DNA of 64,000 nucleotides, from contig JAQFVV010012394.1 in the NCBI GenBank assembly GCA_028023455.1, positions 22,772,900 through 22,836,899 of the forward strand, in the 5' to 3' direction. Source of the DNA: Epiperipatus broadwayi. Lineage: Eukaryota; Onychophora; Udeonychophora; Euonychophora; Peripatidae. The position numbers and the translations under genes were made by a program. Each line of letters begins with the position of its first letter. Positions within the stretch are counted from its first letter, which is position 1. The notes under the pieces are model-generated. The model saw only the letters and a program-made list of their open reading frames with translations. It searched no databases and was not told the DNA's origin. This document shows, piece after piece, positions 1 through 10,130 of the stretch.

Positions 1-710
1 TCCATAAAGTTTTTTCAATACATTATGTATCACAAATATATCATTGATACATTATGTATCGCAAATATATCAGTTCCAATCTTTCCTTGGAAATATAAAT
101 TTAATTTGTTTAATTTCGAAAAATATATCTGCTAAATAAGTGAACTTTAGAACAAACTTCTCATCATGCAAACATTTTATGTAATTATTTTCTACAATCA
201 GACACATTTCAACTTCTTCACAGAGTTCAGCAAGACTTATAAGCAATGTGCCCCTCAGCTGCCAGTGTATATCAGTTTGCAAAGGAGATTTATGGAAACT
301 TCCCACCTTTTCATACAGTTTTTCAAATAAATGTTTAAAAAGTTTTTCAAATCATTTCATTAAGTTTTACATACCAATGATTTCTCAAGCTTATTACAAT
401 AAATCCATAATACATTTGGATTTCAATTTAAAAATATTACAAGATCACTATTTTAATCACACATTGCCCATGCAACAGTCAAGCAGATACCAAAATAATT
501 CAACCAGTGCAATTCCTTCAATATTTATATAATTGTTAAGAATTCTAAAAATGTTCTTTCTAGTATGTAATAATTAATTCATAAAATAATTACATCATCT
601 CTTTAATATTTATGTCATATGATAGTTGTCCTATTTACATACTATTTTAATAGTAAATATTTGAAAACCAGGCACTCTTCACAAACCTGGAGCTTAATTG
701 TAAATATATG
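1..710. other. AT-rich non-coding stretch
   Basis: There is no gene signal here. Short open frames on both strands have no recognisable motifs and biased AT-rich codons. A short duplicated phrase (ATTATGTATC followed by RCAAATATATCA) occurs twice within the first 75 bases. Confidence 0.5.
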
Positions 711-925
711 AGATTTGAACTAAGACTTTTAAGCACCCACCAGCTATCCACACTATCTCATACAACTGATATATATGACCACACATATGTAGAAAAGATC
801 AATAATCATCAAGATACATATTTCATGCTAAACCAGCACTCATCAGTTGGTCCAGATTATCATTTCCCACACATATATATAATCAGTACTCAGTTTTAGA
901 TTGAGATAGCATATATATATAAAAC
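711..925 (+). repeat. Dispersed repeat FB2, single arm
   Basis: This stretch matches both arms of the foldback at 60753-61620. Shared landmarks in order are GATTTGAACT near the left end, ACAACTGATA, TGACCACACATA, a GGTCCAGA block, CACACATATATA and CAGTACTCAG. The orientation equals the left arm of that foldback. The reverse strand contains a pol III B-box-like GAGTTCAAATCC in the better preserved copies, so a tRNA-derived origin is possible but not shown. Confidence 0.6.
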
Positions 926-1511
926 CTATTTATTTTTGCATTATATATCCCTATTTAAACACGTAAAAACTTCAACAATCACTTAACATCTACTTGAATC
1001 CAATGTAAAATAAAATTGAAGATAGTAAAAGGTAACGGATTCAAGTGCATAGAAGTGATTTTTGAACGTTTTTTTATATTTTTAAATAAGCATTTTCTTT
1101 CACTTAATCCTATTATCAAGAATAGTTTTTCTTTCTTTTTTTTTTAATTTTTTATGAAATGATAAGATTTGTGGAAGAAATCTTTATTCTTGAACAATTA
1201 GTATTGTTATTGTCAATAATAAATTTGTTTTATTAATTAAATTACAAGTGTTATTGTTTTTCTTTATAAAATAGAGGCCAGGATTTAATAAGTTAAAAGC
1301 ATTTCCACTGAAAATTATAATTGATCCTGAAGACTTAGTCCAATCAAAACTTCTTGCTTAACAACTGATTTGGCCAAAGTTTATAAGATGAATAACGATG
1401 ATTTGATATTAGATGAAATAAATTTAATTAACATTGGATAGTATATACAAGCTCTTTAAAACACTGACTGAAGAAGCTGTTAATAGCAAACAATCAAAAT
1501 GAGTTAATCCA
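926..1511. other. AT-rich non-coding stretch
   Basis: No coding or RNA signal was seen. The part from about 1330 to 1511 probably belongs to the untranslated 3' portion of the Penelope-like element that lies on the minus strand to the right. Confidence 0.4.
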
Positions 1512-1552
1512 GGCTAAGCACTTTCAAGGTGTTATCCCTCATAATCATAGCC
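1512..1552 (-). repeat. Penelope tail motif, hammerhead-like
   Basis: Read on the minus strand this 41-base segment begins GGCTATGA and ends GAAAGTGCTTAGCC, with GGCTA and TAGCC as inverted ends and a short GAGG/CCTT stem between. The same layout (GCTATGA, stem, CCTCGAAAG, CTTAGC) occurs in both arms of the hairpin at 35221-35546. Penelope-like elements are known to carry hammerhead ribozyme motifs in their terminal repeats. The CTATGA...GAAA arrangement here looks like a degenerate core, but the canonical CTGATGA is not intact, so activity is doubtful. Confidence 0.45.
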
Positions 1553-1612
1553 AAAATTGAAATAGTTGTTGTAATATTATTAAATGTATATGCAAATGTA
1601 TATGTAAATTAA

Positions 1613-2650
1613 TCAGCTTGTCCATTTTCTGGAGATAGCAAAACATGTGTCGCATCTATTAATTGCATTATTGTCATTGATGATAAAATATGCCTCTTTT
1701 ATCTTTCTTTTGCAGTCGTTAGTTTTAGTGCACACAATTTTGCGGTTGGAGCATTCGAACCTATGACCGGCCTGCTTCTCATGTTCAAGGAATATGGAAA
1801 TGTTGTCATTGTTCTTTTGCCCTCTCCTATATGCATACATATGCTGAGTGGTTCTATTATTGACAGTGACCTTAGTATCCCCATAATATGTGGGCTGCAT
1901 CCAGCCTGAGGGCATGAAATTCTATATACAACCTGGGGTGTTTGGATTGGGTCAATCTTCTTCATATTATTGATTAGTCTGCTTATGTTGGGGGGATGTG
2001 CAAAAACCAACTTTAAATTCATTACATAAAGTTTTAACGAGCTGTTTAGGGATGTAAGAAAGGGTGATTTGAGATTTGTCTTTAGCTGTGTTGTTAGCTG
2101 TTGATTTTTTATAAAATTGATCAATCTTCTTGGTAATCGATCTGTAGTTAAAGCCTATGCTTAATAGATCTTTGATGTAGCTTGAGATATTAACCTTCCT
2201 ATCAGCTTCAAACTTGTATAAATGTAGATTCCATAATAAAATGCATTTAGACCTGCGAATTTATCTGAAGTAGACGAATTAGAGTTTGGGTGGGTGTATT
2301 CTCTAACCTAAAGTGGTTTAATGGTCATACAATAATTCAACACTCCGCCTTCTCTATGTACAAGTAAATCCAAATATTTTAGTTTCTGGATTTCATTTTC
2401 CCCAAGTAGTATTAATAATTAATTTAGTTTGCAGCTGTATCTTGTTTTGAATGTTTATAATTGTACTTTTTGGGGCTGCAATGAACACATCAACATAACG
2501 AGGTCCAGGGATATTAGCATAGTATTTAGACACTATTTGCTTTTCAAAGACATTTTAAAATATTCTTGAGATTATTCCGCTTAATAGAAGATCCATAGGC
2601 CAAACATCTTTACCATTTACCCTCAAACATTGTGAAAATGTGATTGTCTA
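1613..2650 (-). pseudogene. Penelope-like retroelement remnant (RT end plus GIY-YIG)
   Basis: A decayed 3' half of a Penelope-like element reads right to left. Near 2341-2400 the minus strand gives NEIQKLKYLDLLVHREGG, the post-catalytic segment of Penelope reverse transcriptases (typically N-x-L-P-F-L-D-V-L-V). From 2124 down to 1699, then in a second frame down to 1613, comes the GIY-YIG endonuclease: VVYRISCPQAGC, then TYYGDTK in place of the usual YIGET, followed by an R-T-x-x-H stretch and a downstream LEHEKQAGHRF. The two frames overlap around 1880-1915, marking a frameshift. Stop codons interrupt the RT part. Family knowledge: the GIY-YIG domain nicks target DNA for insertion. The copy is inactive. 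The conserved tail at 1512-1552 lies just downstream on the same strand. Confidence 0.8.
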
Positions 2651-3696
2651 ACCATGCCAGGAAGGCTAGGATGAAGTTCATGCATTCAGCTGGACAGTGA
2701 TTACTTATTAATTCTTTGTAAATAAGGTCGATCATAAGTAAACAAGTAAATAAATGGTGTGATCTCTAATGATATTCTGCAACAGCAATAAATTAGTGGT
2801 GCATGGATTAATTTCCCATCCTAGTGCCAGAATAAATCTACATGCCAGAGCCTGTTACATATTATATAGCCGATCTTGCATCTCACAATTATATTTCTTT
2901 TTGCTATCATAAACTTTTTCATATACTTTTTAAGAATTCTACATATTCAATTCTAAAGTATTTCTTTTAATTATTTTCACATTTCTTTTTTCCTGCATAA
3001 ATTGCTTGATATATATGTAGAGTACTAGATATTTTTTTATGATCTTGTTTTGAAATCTGAAATATTGTCAGTCTTTTAATATTTAAAAAGAATTAGTAAA
3101 AAATTAATCAAGTATTTGTAAAAACTTGGAATATTAATTAATAATATTTCATTTCTTAGCAGTTTTTCTTCCTTTACTTTTTTGATTGCCAATGATAACT
3201 CTTTGTGTTGAACCTATTAAATCACACTGGTTTCAGGATAGGTATTTTTTTGTCAGTGAAAATATAGTTGCTTTTATGTCCATTTTATTTATGGATTTAT
3301 TTTAAATTCATAATGTATTTTTCCTTCCCTGTCAGTTCTGTCAACATATTTAAATTTTATTTCCAGCAATTTCATATTTCAAATATTTTCTGATTATAGA
3401 ATTAAAATTTTCCATAGAAATTTTAAAATGTTGCTTGGTCTGTTCCAAATTATTTTTTCTATCTTTACAAAAGTTCTCTATGGAATCTACTGAGGCATAA
3501 ACCTGCCTTATTGTACATAACTAATACTATTTTGTCTGATCTAACAATCAGTTATTCTCCCAAATTTTAGTTGTAATGAATCCTATTTCAATTGAATTAT
3601 CATTATTTATGACGTAATAACGAAGTAATCACTATTTTTGAAATTTTTCTCATCTTCTCTTCTTCAAAAAATTGGCCAATAACTAATTTAATAATA
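2651..3696. other. Non-coding, with a faint ancient repeat
   Basis: No gene was recognised. The part at about 3340-3460 resembles 46030-46130: both contain TTTCATATTTCA, a CTGATT block, then AATTTTAAAAT and TTGGTCT in the same order. This suggests two old copies of one unidentified repeat. Confidence 0.35.
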
Positions 3697-4208
3697 AACA
3701 CAGGCAAAACTCTCCATACAGTAGTGCCACTCAGCGCAAGCTAGAGTAATCAATGGATGCCAGAAGGCTTGTGCATAAAATCCCTATCTAGTGCCTACTC
3801 ATCCAATATCCCCAGACTAGATTCTAGCTTGTGGCTTTAATTAGTGAGGAGCCTTGAATCTGAGAGCACTGCACTGAGCAAGATCTAGGTGCAGTGCTCT
3901 CAGATACAAGGCTCCTCACTGATGAAAACCACAAGCTATAAACTAGTCTGGGGATATTGGATGAGTAGGCACTACATGGCATTTTAGGTGCAGTGCTCTC
4001 AAATCCAATCCTCACAGATGAAAGCTACAAGCTAGAAACTAGTCTGGAGATATTAGATGAGTGGGCACTAGATAGGTATTTTATGCACAAGCCTTCTGGC
4101 ATTCATTGATTACTCTAGCTTGCACTGAGTGGCACTACTGTATGAAGAGTTTTGCTTGTTTTAATAACAGTTATGAGTAAGCATAAGAAATGGTGATCAT
4201 GTGATTTA
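3697..4208. repeat. Foldback repeat FB1, compound copy
   Basis: The ends are inverted copies of each other: the left begins with CAGGCAAAACTCTCCATACA and the right ends with the near-complement before GTTTTGCTTG. Inside lie one left-facing unit and about one and a half right-facing units sharing ATGCCAGAAGGCTTGTGCAT, AGTGCCTACTCATCC, GGGGATATTGG and GTGCAGTGCTCTC. A right-hand tail with GCATAAGAAATGGTGATCAT is shared with the copy at 11761. A hammerhead-like core (CTGATGA at 3919-3925, then a degenerate stem and ATAAAC) occurs in the right-facing unit; a second unit has CAGATGA at 4015-4021 and GAAAC. No coding capacity was seen. The family is unnamed here. Confidence 0.8.
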
Positions 4209-5180
4209 GTAGTAGAGAGTTCTTCCAATTTCTTTCAAACTTCATTAATTGAAAATGATCCACAGCATCCAATAAACAAATAAAAGATCACTGAATGGCA
4301 GCTCAGATGCCTTTGTTTTTAATCAACTCCTGCTTTGTCTTATAACTTGACACTTTGGGATATGACTGTGATCATTTTATAGATATGTAACAGCTTGATA
4401 TTCTTCAGATACGAATGTCATCATTTTATAGGTATGCAAATAGAAAAAAAAAAGATCACTCTGCCCTCAAGAAAATTTAATTAACATTTCAATTAAGAAT
4501 TAGTAGGCATCTGAATTTCAAGAAATAAGTCAGTCGAAGTAATCATATTTGACTTCATATATTAATGAACTGTCTGCTTACATAGATTTAACATGCGGAC
4601 AATCACACAATATTAGCCAATATTCGAAATTACTTTGATTGGTTCTCTTAAAGATCTTAGAGAAGAATCAAAGATTTCCTTTTAGTTAAGAGCAACTTAT
4701 AACCAAATTAGTTACATAGAAATAATCTTGGTAAAATAATAGAATTAATAATGATAAGTGTATTTATCCAATTAATCAATAATTTTCAATGCATTAAAAA
4801 GTAAAATTTAATATCTTATCCATACTTTGAATTAATATTTTAAATATTTGTCCAAGATATATTTGATAGATTGCTAATAATAGAAAGCAAAAATATATAC
4901 AATAACAAAAAAAGTCTTTATATTACTATCATGATAAGTAGTAGATATTCAAAATATTTACTAATAATTTATGTCAAGTAAAAATATTCAATTAAATCAA
5001 TCACTTCATAATGTTCATATTTTTTTAAAAAAATTGTATAACTTTTTTTAATTCTGCTTATCGAATTTACTAAGTGTCAAGATTTAAAAAACAATTATTA
5101 GGATAAATGGGTATAGGGCCTGTTCTTCCTTTATTATATACAGCAAAATTAAAATCCACAGAATTTCATGCGTGCACACT
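4209..5180. other. AT-rich non-coding stretch
   Basis: No gene was found. Two similar phrases near 4360-4385 and 4407-4435 (both reading ATCATTTTATAGRTATG) suggest a short degenerate tandem duplication. Confidence 0.4.
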
Positions 5181-5363
5181 TCAGGTTCCATGCTGACTTA
5201 GGATTTTTCTTTCAAGTAATCGATCCATAGACACCACTTGCTCATCCAATGTACAAGTGTATGTAAGTAATTCCGGCAAGAAAATAAAACATTCACTAAA
5301 ACTCTCATCACCACCCAATTTCTTCACTGTTCTTTGCAGGTGTATTGGCAAGATCTTTGTCAT
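5181..5363 (-). CDS. Unrecognised short ORF, possible exon
   Basis: A 60-codon minus-strand frame runs from an ATG at 5363 to a TGA. I do not recognise the product. It stands out because its codon and residue mix is unlike the AT-driven frames around it: it has balanced charged residues, with L-G-G-D-E-S-F and a D-R-L-L-E-R-K run near the C-terminus. An in-frame stop lies just upstream. A TATA-like TATATAAAAG lies at 5384-5393 on the same strand, only about 21 bases before the ATG, which is too close for a normal leader. A poly(A)-signal-like AATAAA lies near 5135. It could be the first or last exon of a gene divergent from the one at 6383, or a chance frame. Confidence 0.25.
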   Translation of the reverse strand: MTKILPIHLQRTVKKLGGDESFSECFIFLPELLTYTCTLDEQVVSMDRLLERKILSQHGT

Positions 5364-5399
5364 GAAGTGGTTTGTTCAGTCTTCTTTTATATATACAGT

Positions 5400-5770
5400 A
5401 CTGTATATATTTTAAGGAAATTCGACAACATGCAAAACTTTAGAATTAAACCACGACTTTAGTATTTTGACCAATTCTTTTCAATAACTCTTAGTTTTCA
5501 ATGAAACGTTTTAAATGATTTCGTTTATTATTTCTAAGAAATACAAGTAAAATAAGAAATCACACACACACAAAAAAAAACTATATAATTGAATCGCAAA
5601 ACCATTTCGATTAGTCTGAAAGATTAAAAAACAACTGACTTAATTTTCAAAACATTTCAATACATAATAATTCAAACGTCATACCAAATTGTTAAAAAAA
5701 AAAAAAGAAAATCTCAAAATAAATTCTTACAATTACCTCTTCTAAAAATCCTATAGTCAAACTAAGTGAA
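5400..5770. other. AT-rich spacer
   Basis: No gene was seen. It contains a TACAGTACTGTA palindrome at the left edge, a short CA run and two poly-A tracts. Confidence 0.4.
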
Positions 5771-6382
5771 GAAATTTTAATGTTAGGTGCATTCAGTTGT
5801 TAAGTTTGGGATTTACGTGCACAGTTAAATGAGCGCACTGCTGAGATTGTTTGTAAACCACTACGTACACTTGTAAGCGAACTTATAAACTTCTGTTTAT
5901 ATTATAATTTTGTATAAAAGTTATTTTTATTTATTACATTTACTAAAGTTCAAATTTATACTTTTCTTTTCAAAGAAATATCCTCTTCCCCAATTATATA
6001 TTTAAGTTAATTAACTATACAAAATGGCACTTATATGCAGTTCTTATCAAAGCAATTGCAGTCATTTTAAACTAATAAATTGCACTAATAAATTAACTGA
6101 CTCATAATTATTGCATTAAAAATTTGAGGCTCAATATGTTAATATTAATTAAAGTAAAAGTTATATTTGTGTGCTTTCTAATATTGATAAGAATTATTTT
6201 CTACCGCTCTAATTTTTTTGATCTAGTTTTGTACCATGCTTATACCGTACTCTAAAAGTGCTGCCGAATGCGGCCAAACTTACACTTGCGCATGAGGCAC
6301 CAAATGATCTTTTCTAAAATACCAATCGTGTTAAATATTATAATCATCCAAATCTGACGTCATATTCAGTTTGCTTTGCAAC
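5771..6382 (+). promoter_or_regulatory. Promoter and 5' leader of the 6383 exon
   Basis: CpG dinucleotides, rare elsewhere, are more common at about 5800-5880 and 6220-6300. A perfect palindromic cAMP-response element TGACGTCA lies at 6355-6362, about 20 bases before the start codon. An NRF1/EWG-like TGCGCATGA lies at 6287-6295. An arthropod-type initiator match TCAGTTT sits at about 6366-6372, which would give a very short leader, so the real start may be further upstream. The assignment as promoter rests on position and motifs only. Confidence 0.45.
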
Positions 6383-6533
6383 ATGGCTGATCGTTCAACC
6401 GGCGACTCCGATAGCCTTCAAAATTTTGAAGATTCTAGGCTTCCTCCTCCTTCAGGAAGCTATGTTACGGTAATAATTGGTGAACTTTCGGCCGAAGATT
6501 CTAAGGAACTAATATTGGAGAGAATTGTTAATG
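6383..6533 (+). CDS. First coding exon, probable MAP1/futsch-family protein
   Basis: The exon encodes 50 residues plus one base. It starts at the ATG of AACATGGCT, a good context with A at -3 and G at +4, and ends at ATG|GTAAGA, a strong donor leaving phase 1. The protein has an acidic, Ser/Pro-rich opening (MADRST, then a PPPSGSY turn near residues 25-31). A beta-strand-like VTVIIGEL and a helix ending ILERIVNG follow. MAP1 family N-termini have the same plan (hydrophobic strand, V-V-G-E, helix, then G-I-R-S-W-D). Here the G at the junction would be completed by exon 2. The family binds microtubules and acts mainly in neurons and the cytoskeleton. The start was placed at the ATG rather than the upstream in-frame TTG. 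I found no exon 2 in the window. Another conserved cytosolic protein is possible. Confidence 0.5.
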
Positions 6534-9300
6534 GTAAGAAATTTTTAATGTACTTTTAAGTTGGGCGCGGCATCTTCTCTTTGATGCTGTTCTGTAACGG
6601 CGAATAAAATGGCGCACACTGATAAGTGTTATTTTCCGAAATATTTTGAAAATTATTAGAATGTATCAATGATATAATTGATAAAATTAAAGTAATATGA
6701 AATTGTTAAATCATATAAACAGTTGAACAGCATTTTCTAACTTACTAAATTCTTGCTCAGTTGCTTGCAATTTTTTTCTTGCTCTGTTTAAAAAAAAAAA
6801 AACATCAATTAAAATGTTTATTTTTTAGAAATTTTTCAAACTTATATATTCACATAAGCTTAAATAATAACTGCGTAAGATATTTACGTATGCGTTTTAA
6901 AATAAATATCTATTATATGTATTATCTAAAATATGTATACCCTCCATGTCAATTTCGAAATATCCAAATTCGAGAAGTAACTAAGCATTTATATCCACAG
7001 ATACGCGTAATTTTAATATACAGATTATAGAAATTGCGGTTGTAATAAAAATTTCTGTGCCAAGTATAATAAATGAAATATTGAGAATGGAACAATCTTT
7101 TTTTTTAATTTTCATTTGCTTTAGTTTTTAATTGTGTTTTTTTTTTATTGTTTTGATTTTTTTTTTTTTAATTCAGTTATTTTTTTTTATTGTGCAAAAA
7201 AAGCTTTTACTTTTTAATAATTGTTTGCAATTTTATGGAAGCTATATATTTATAGTTTGTATTTACATTTTATAACTTAATGAAGCTTATCCATTAAATA
7301 TAATTTTGTTTTTCTTTCTGTGATCATCAGTTAGACAATAACTGATATTTGAGATTGAGGGCGGATCTGCGCAGTTTATATTTTGGATGTGTATTTTATT
7401 TTTTGTCCATATTTTTTATCATTTTAATTTTTCCTCGGTGTGTTATTTAATTAAATGTGAGCACCCAAATTCTTAAATAAAATGTTATAATTGATGTTTT
7501 TTTAGCTGATATTGTTACGCCTTTGTTGAAGCGTCTGGTGTATCTAATTTTTACGTACACACATGTATAAAAACGAACAATGTTTATTTCACTATGATGT
7601 CATTCTTAGTCATGTCCACCACGCAACTATTAATATTTATGAATATCGTGATAATTGTCTTTTTTTTTTTTTCAAAAACAAATAATTTTTATGCTCTCAT
7701 TTTCCAGTTGCAACACTAAATGTTTACAGTACGATTATAAAAAGTATATATTATTATTGTGATTTAAGGTTTAGTGTTTTAATACTAATTTTGTAATGAG
7801 TGTTTTTATCATTTATTCAGTTAATTCATAATTGCATAATAAATCCACTACAATAATACATTGGTTTTGCTGCCAATTATAAACAAATACGGAATGATGT
7901 CATATGCTAGACTGTCTGGGATTCAACCTGCATTTATGATCTAAGAGACTTCATTGATCACAACATTTGTGTAAGACATATTCATTTTAATTTGTAAATA
8001 ATTCTGTAAAAAAATTTTTTTATTCAAGTATGAATTTAATATTTCATTAGAAATGTTCACATTTGGTTATGAATGTTAACTTTCTATGGAACTAATGTGA
8101 GGAGTCTGTTGATACATATCAATAAAAATTGAACTAATTATAATCAAATGTCATTATTGCTTAGGAGTTCATAGTTTGATCATTGGAAATGATAATATGC
8201 TGGTCTCAAACTCTATTTTTCCACTGTACTACTTCAGTTAGATATACACCTGCATTCAATATTCTCAAATTTTCATAATTATGAAATATATTTTCAATAT
8301 ATGGGACTTGTATTAAGGTATTCATTATATTGCTAAATAATTGTCTTTTATTTAAATGAAATACATACTAAAGTTTATGCAGTTGGCCTTTGATGGAACT
8401 AATAATGTTTGGATGTTAATCGTATAATCTCTATATAAAAGTTTTATTCTTAAGAATAGCTTGAATGAACAAGAAATATTTGAATTTCTTCTTAAATTAA
8501 GGAAAGTGGGAGAGAGGTGATCCAATATAGCTGATTGAATGGGGCTATTGGATTCTTCCATTTGGTACTTGAATATTGCTTAATTTCATGAGCAATGAAC
8601 TATGTGATAAATTATTTTAAATCGTTATTAATAGCATTGAAAAGCTTTCAACCATATGCTCTCTGTTATTGATGAATAAGCTACATCTCCAAATATAATT
8701 ATTATTTTTTGCTTGTTTGGGTGGGGAGAAAAAAAATTATCTTAGTTTCACTTTTTTTTTTTTTTTGTATTTCCTCGCAAATCTAGAACATGTAACTTTC
8801 ATGTACATTCTTATTTTAATTCAAATATCTTATTTATTATTTGATGTGTTGAATTAATTTCAAAAGAATTCACTTTATTTTTTATTAACGTTTCTCTGTC
8901 TTTATCATTTAAAATAGTTGCTTTTCTATTACTTATTTTACGTACTTCCTGGTATTCATATAGTATGTGCTATACGGTTTTTTATATACCTAGTGAAATT
9001 CTACTGATAATACTAGGCAATAAATCTTTTCACAAAAATATTTTTAAAAAAGGAAAAATAAAGAAAAAGTCATATGAACATTGATGGTAAACAAATTGTG
9101 AAATTTTAATTGACAAATAGTAGAATACAAGCTTAGTTTTTTTACACCCTTTCCTATTTGTTTTTAAATTTAATTAAAGACCAATTAAAACACTCAGTAC
9201 ATGTGTAACAAAATAATTGAGGATTGTTTTTTTGGGGGGAGGGACAAAGTAATAAGAAGAAAAAAAAACAAACCTTTTTACTGGTGATAAGTATAATGAG
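6534..9300 (+). other. Start of probable long intron, AT-rich
   Basis: After the donor, CpG-richer sequence continues to about 6620, then the DNA becomes plain AT-rich with poly-T tracts (around 7100-7190 and 8750-8766). No second exon, RNA gene or recognisable element was seen. Confidence 0.4.
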
Positions 9301-9880
9301 AATACTTTCTGCCATGACATTATTCTGCATATAAAATCCAGTCAACTGTAATAGTTTTAGGGATGTGTCTTGGTTTATTGAGAATTTTGCACTTAGCTTC
9401 CACCCGAAAATGTTCGGTCACCTGCATGTAAGCTTTTGCCACTGGATCAATAATACTCGATGATTGACAGTGAAATGGCAGTATTGCCTGGACACTGAGG
9501 TCAGCATATTGTTGGAGTAAATAATTGAACCAAGCACACATTCTCTTGTTTATGGGAATCAGTGGCGATGCGTCTCAATATAACACACAGTAGTAGTGCC
9601 AATCAGTTTTTCTGTTCTCAGTGTGGATGGACAGATCCTGTGATTTGGACATTTGGTTGCCTTACAACATCCTACTGCTGGTGTATTTCCAGTAAAATTG
9701 GCTTTTATCTATTTGGATTAATTTTTTATCAGTACGCACCATTTGACTTCCAACTTAGACCCATGATGATGTTTAATTTCTGCAAAATGTTTTTCTCCCC
9801 ATTTCATTCAGTACATCCTTCTATCACAAAAATAGCAATGCATTATCCTCATTGGCAATTTCTTGCCATAGAAATGTAAA
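9300..9880. other. Less AT-rich island with open frames on both strands
   Basis: This stretch has visibly higher GC than its surroundings and carries a 73-codon minus frame (9320-9541) and a 105-codon plus frame (9562-9879). The minus frame has a plausible protein-like composition (L-L-Q-Q-Y-A-D-L and V-E-A-K-C-K segments). The plus frame is rich in Cys, Phe and Trp and looks like the antisense of a coding stretch. My best reading is a decayed coding segment on the minus strand, possibly from a mobile element, with the family unrecognised. Confidence 0.3.
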
Positions 9881-9980
9881 ATAATACATTTTTCACATTG
9901 TTTAGATGTTTATTTTTTTCATATTATTTGATAAAATTCAAACAGCATATTCATTATTTTGTATTAATGTAAAAGTACAT

Positions 9981-10130
9981 ATTCTTATTTTATTGTATTT
10001 TTTGGTGAAAAGTTTGTAGATTATTTTCAGTATAGAAGGCTTACTATAATTAGCCATTCTTATTTTATTGTATTTTTTGGTGAAAAGTTTGTAGATTATT
10101 TTCAGTATAGAAGGCTTACTATAATTAGCC
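9981..10130. repeat. Perfect 75-bp tandem duplication
   Basis: Two adjacent 75-base units (9981-10055 and 10056-10130) are identical by eye, each starting ATTCTTATTTTATTG and ending ATAATTAGCC. The lack of divergence implies a recent duplication. No coding role is apparent. Confidence 0.9.
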
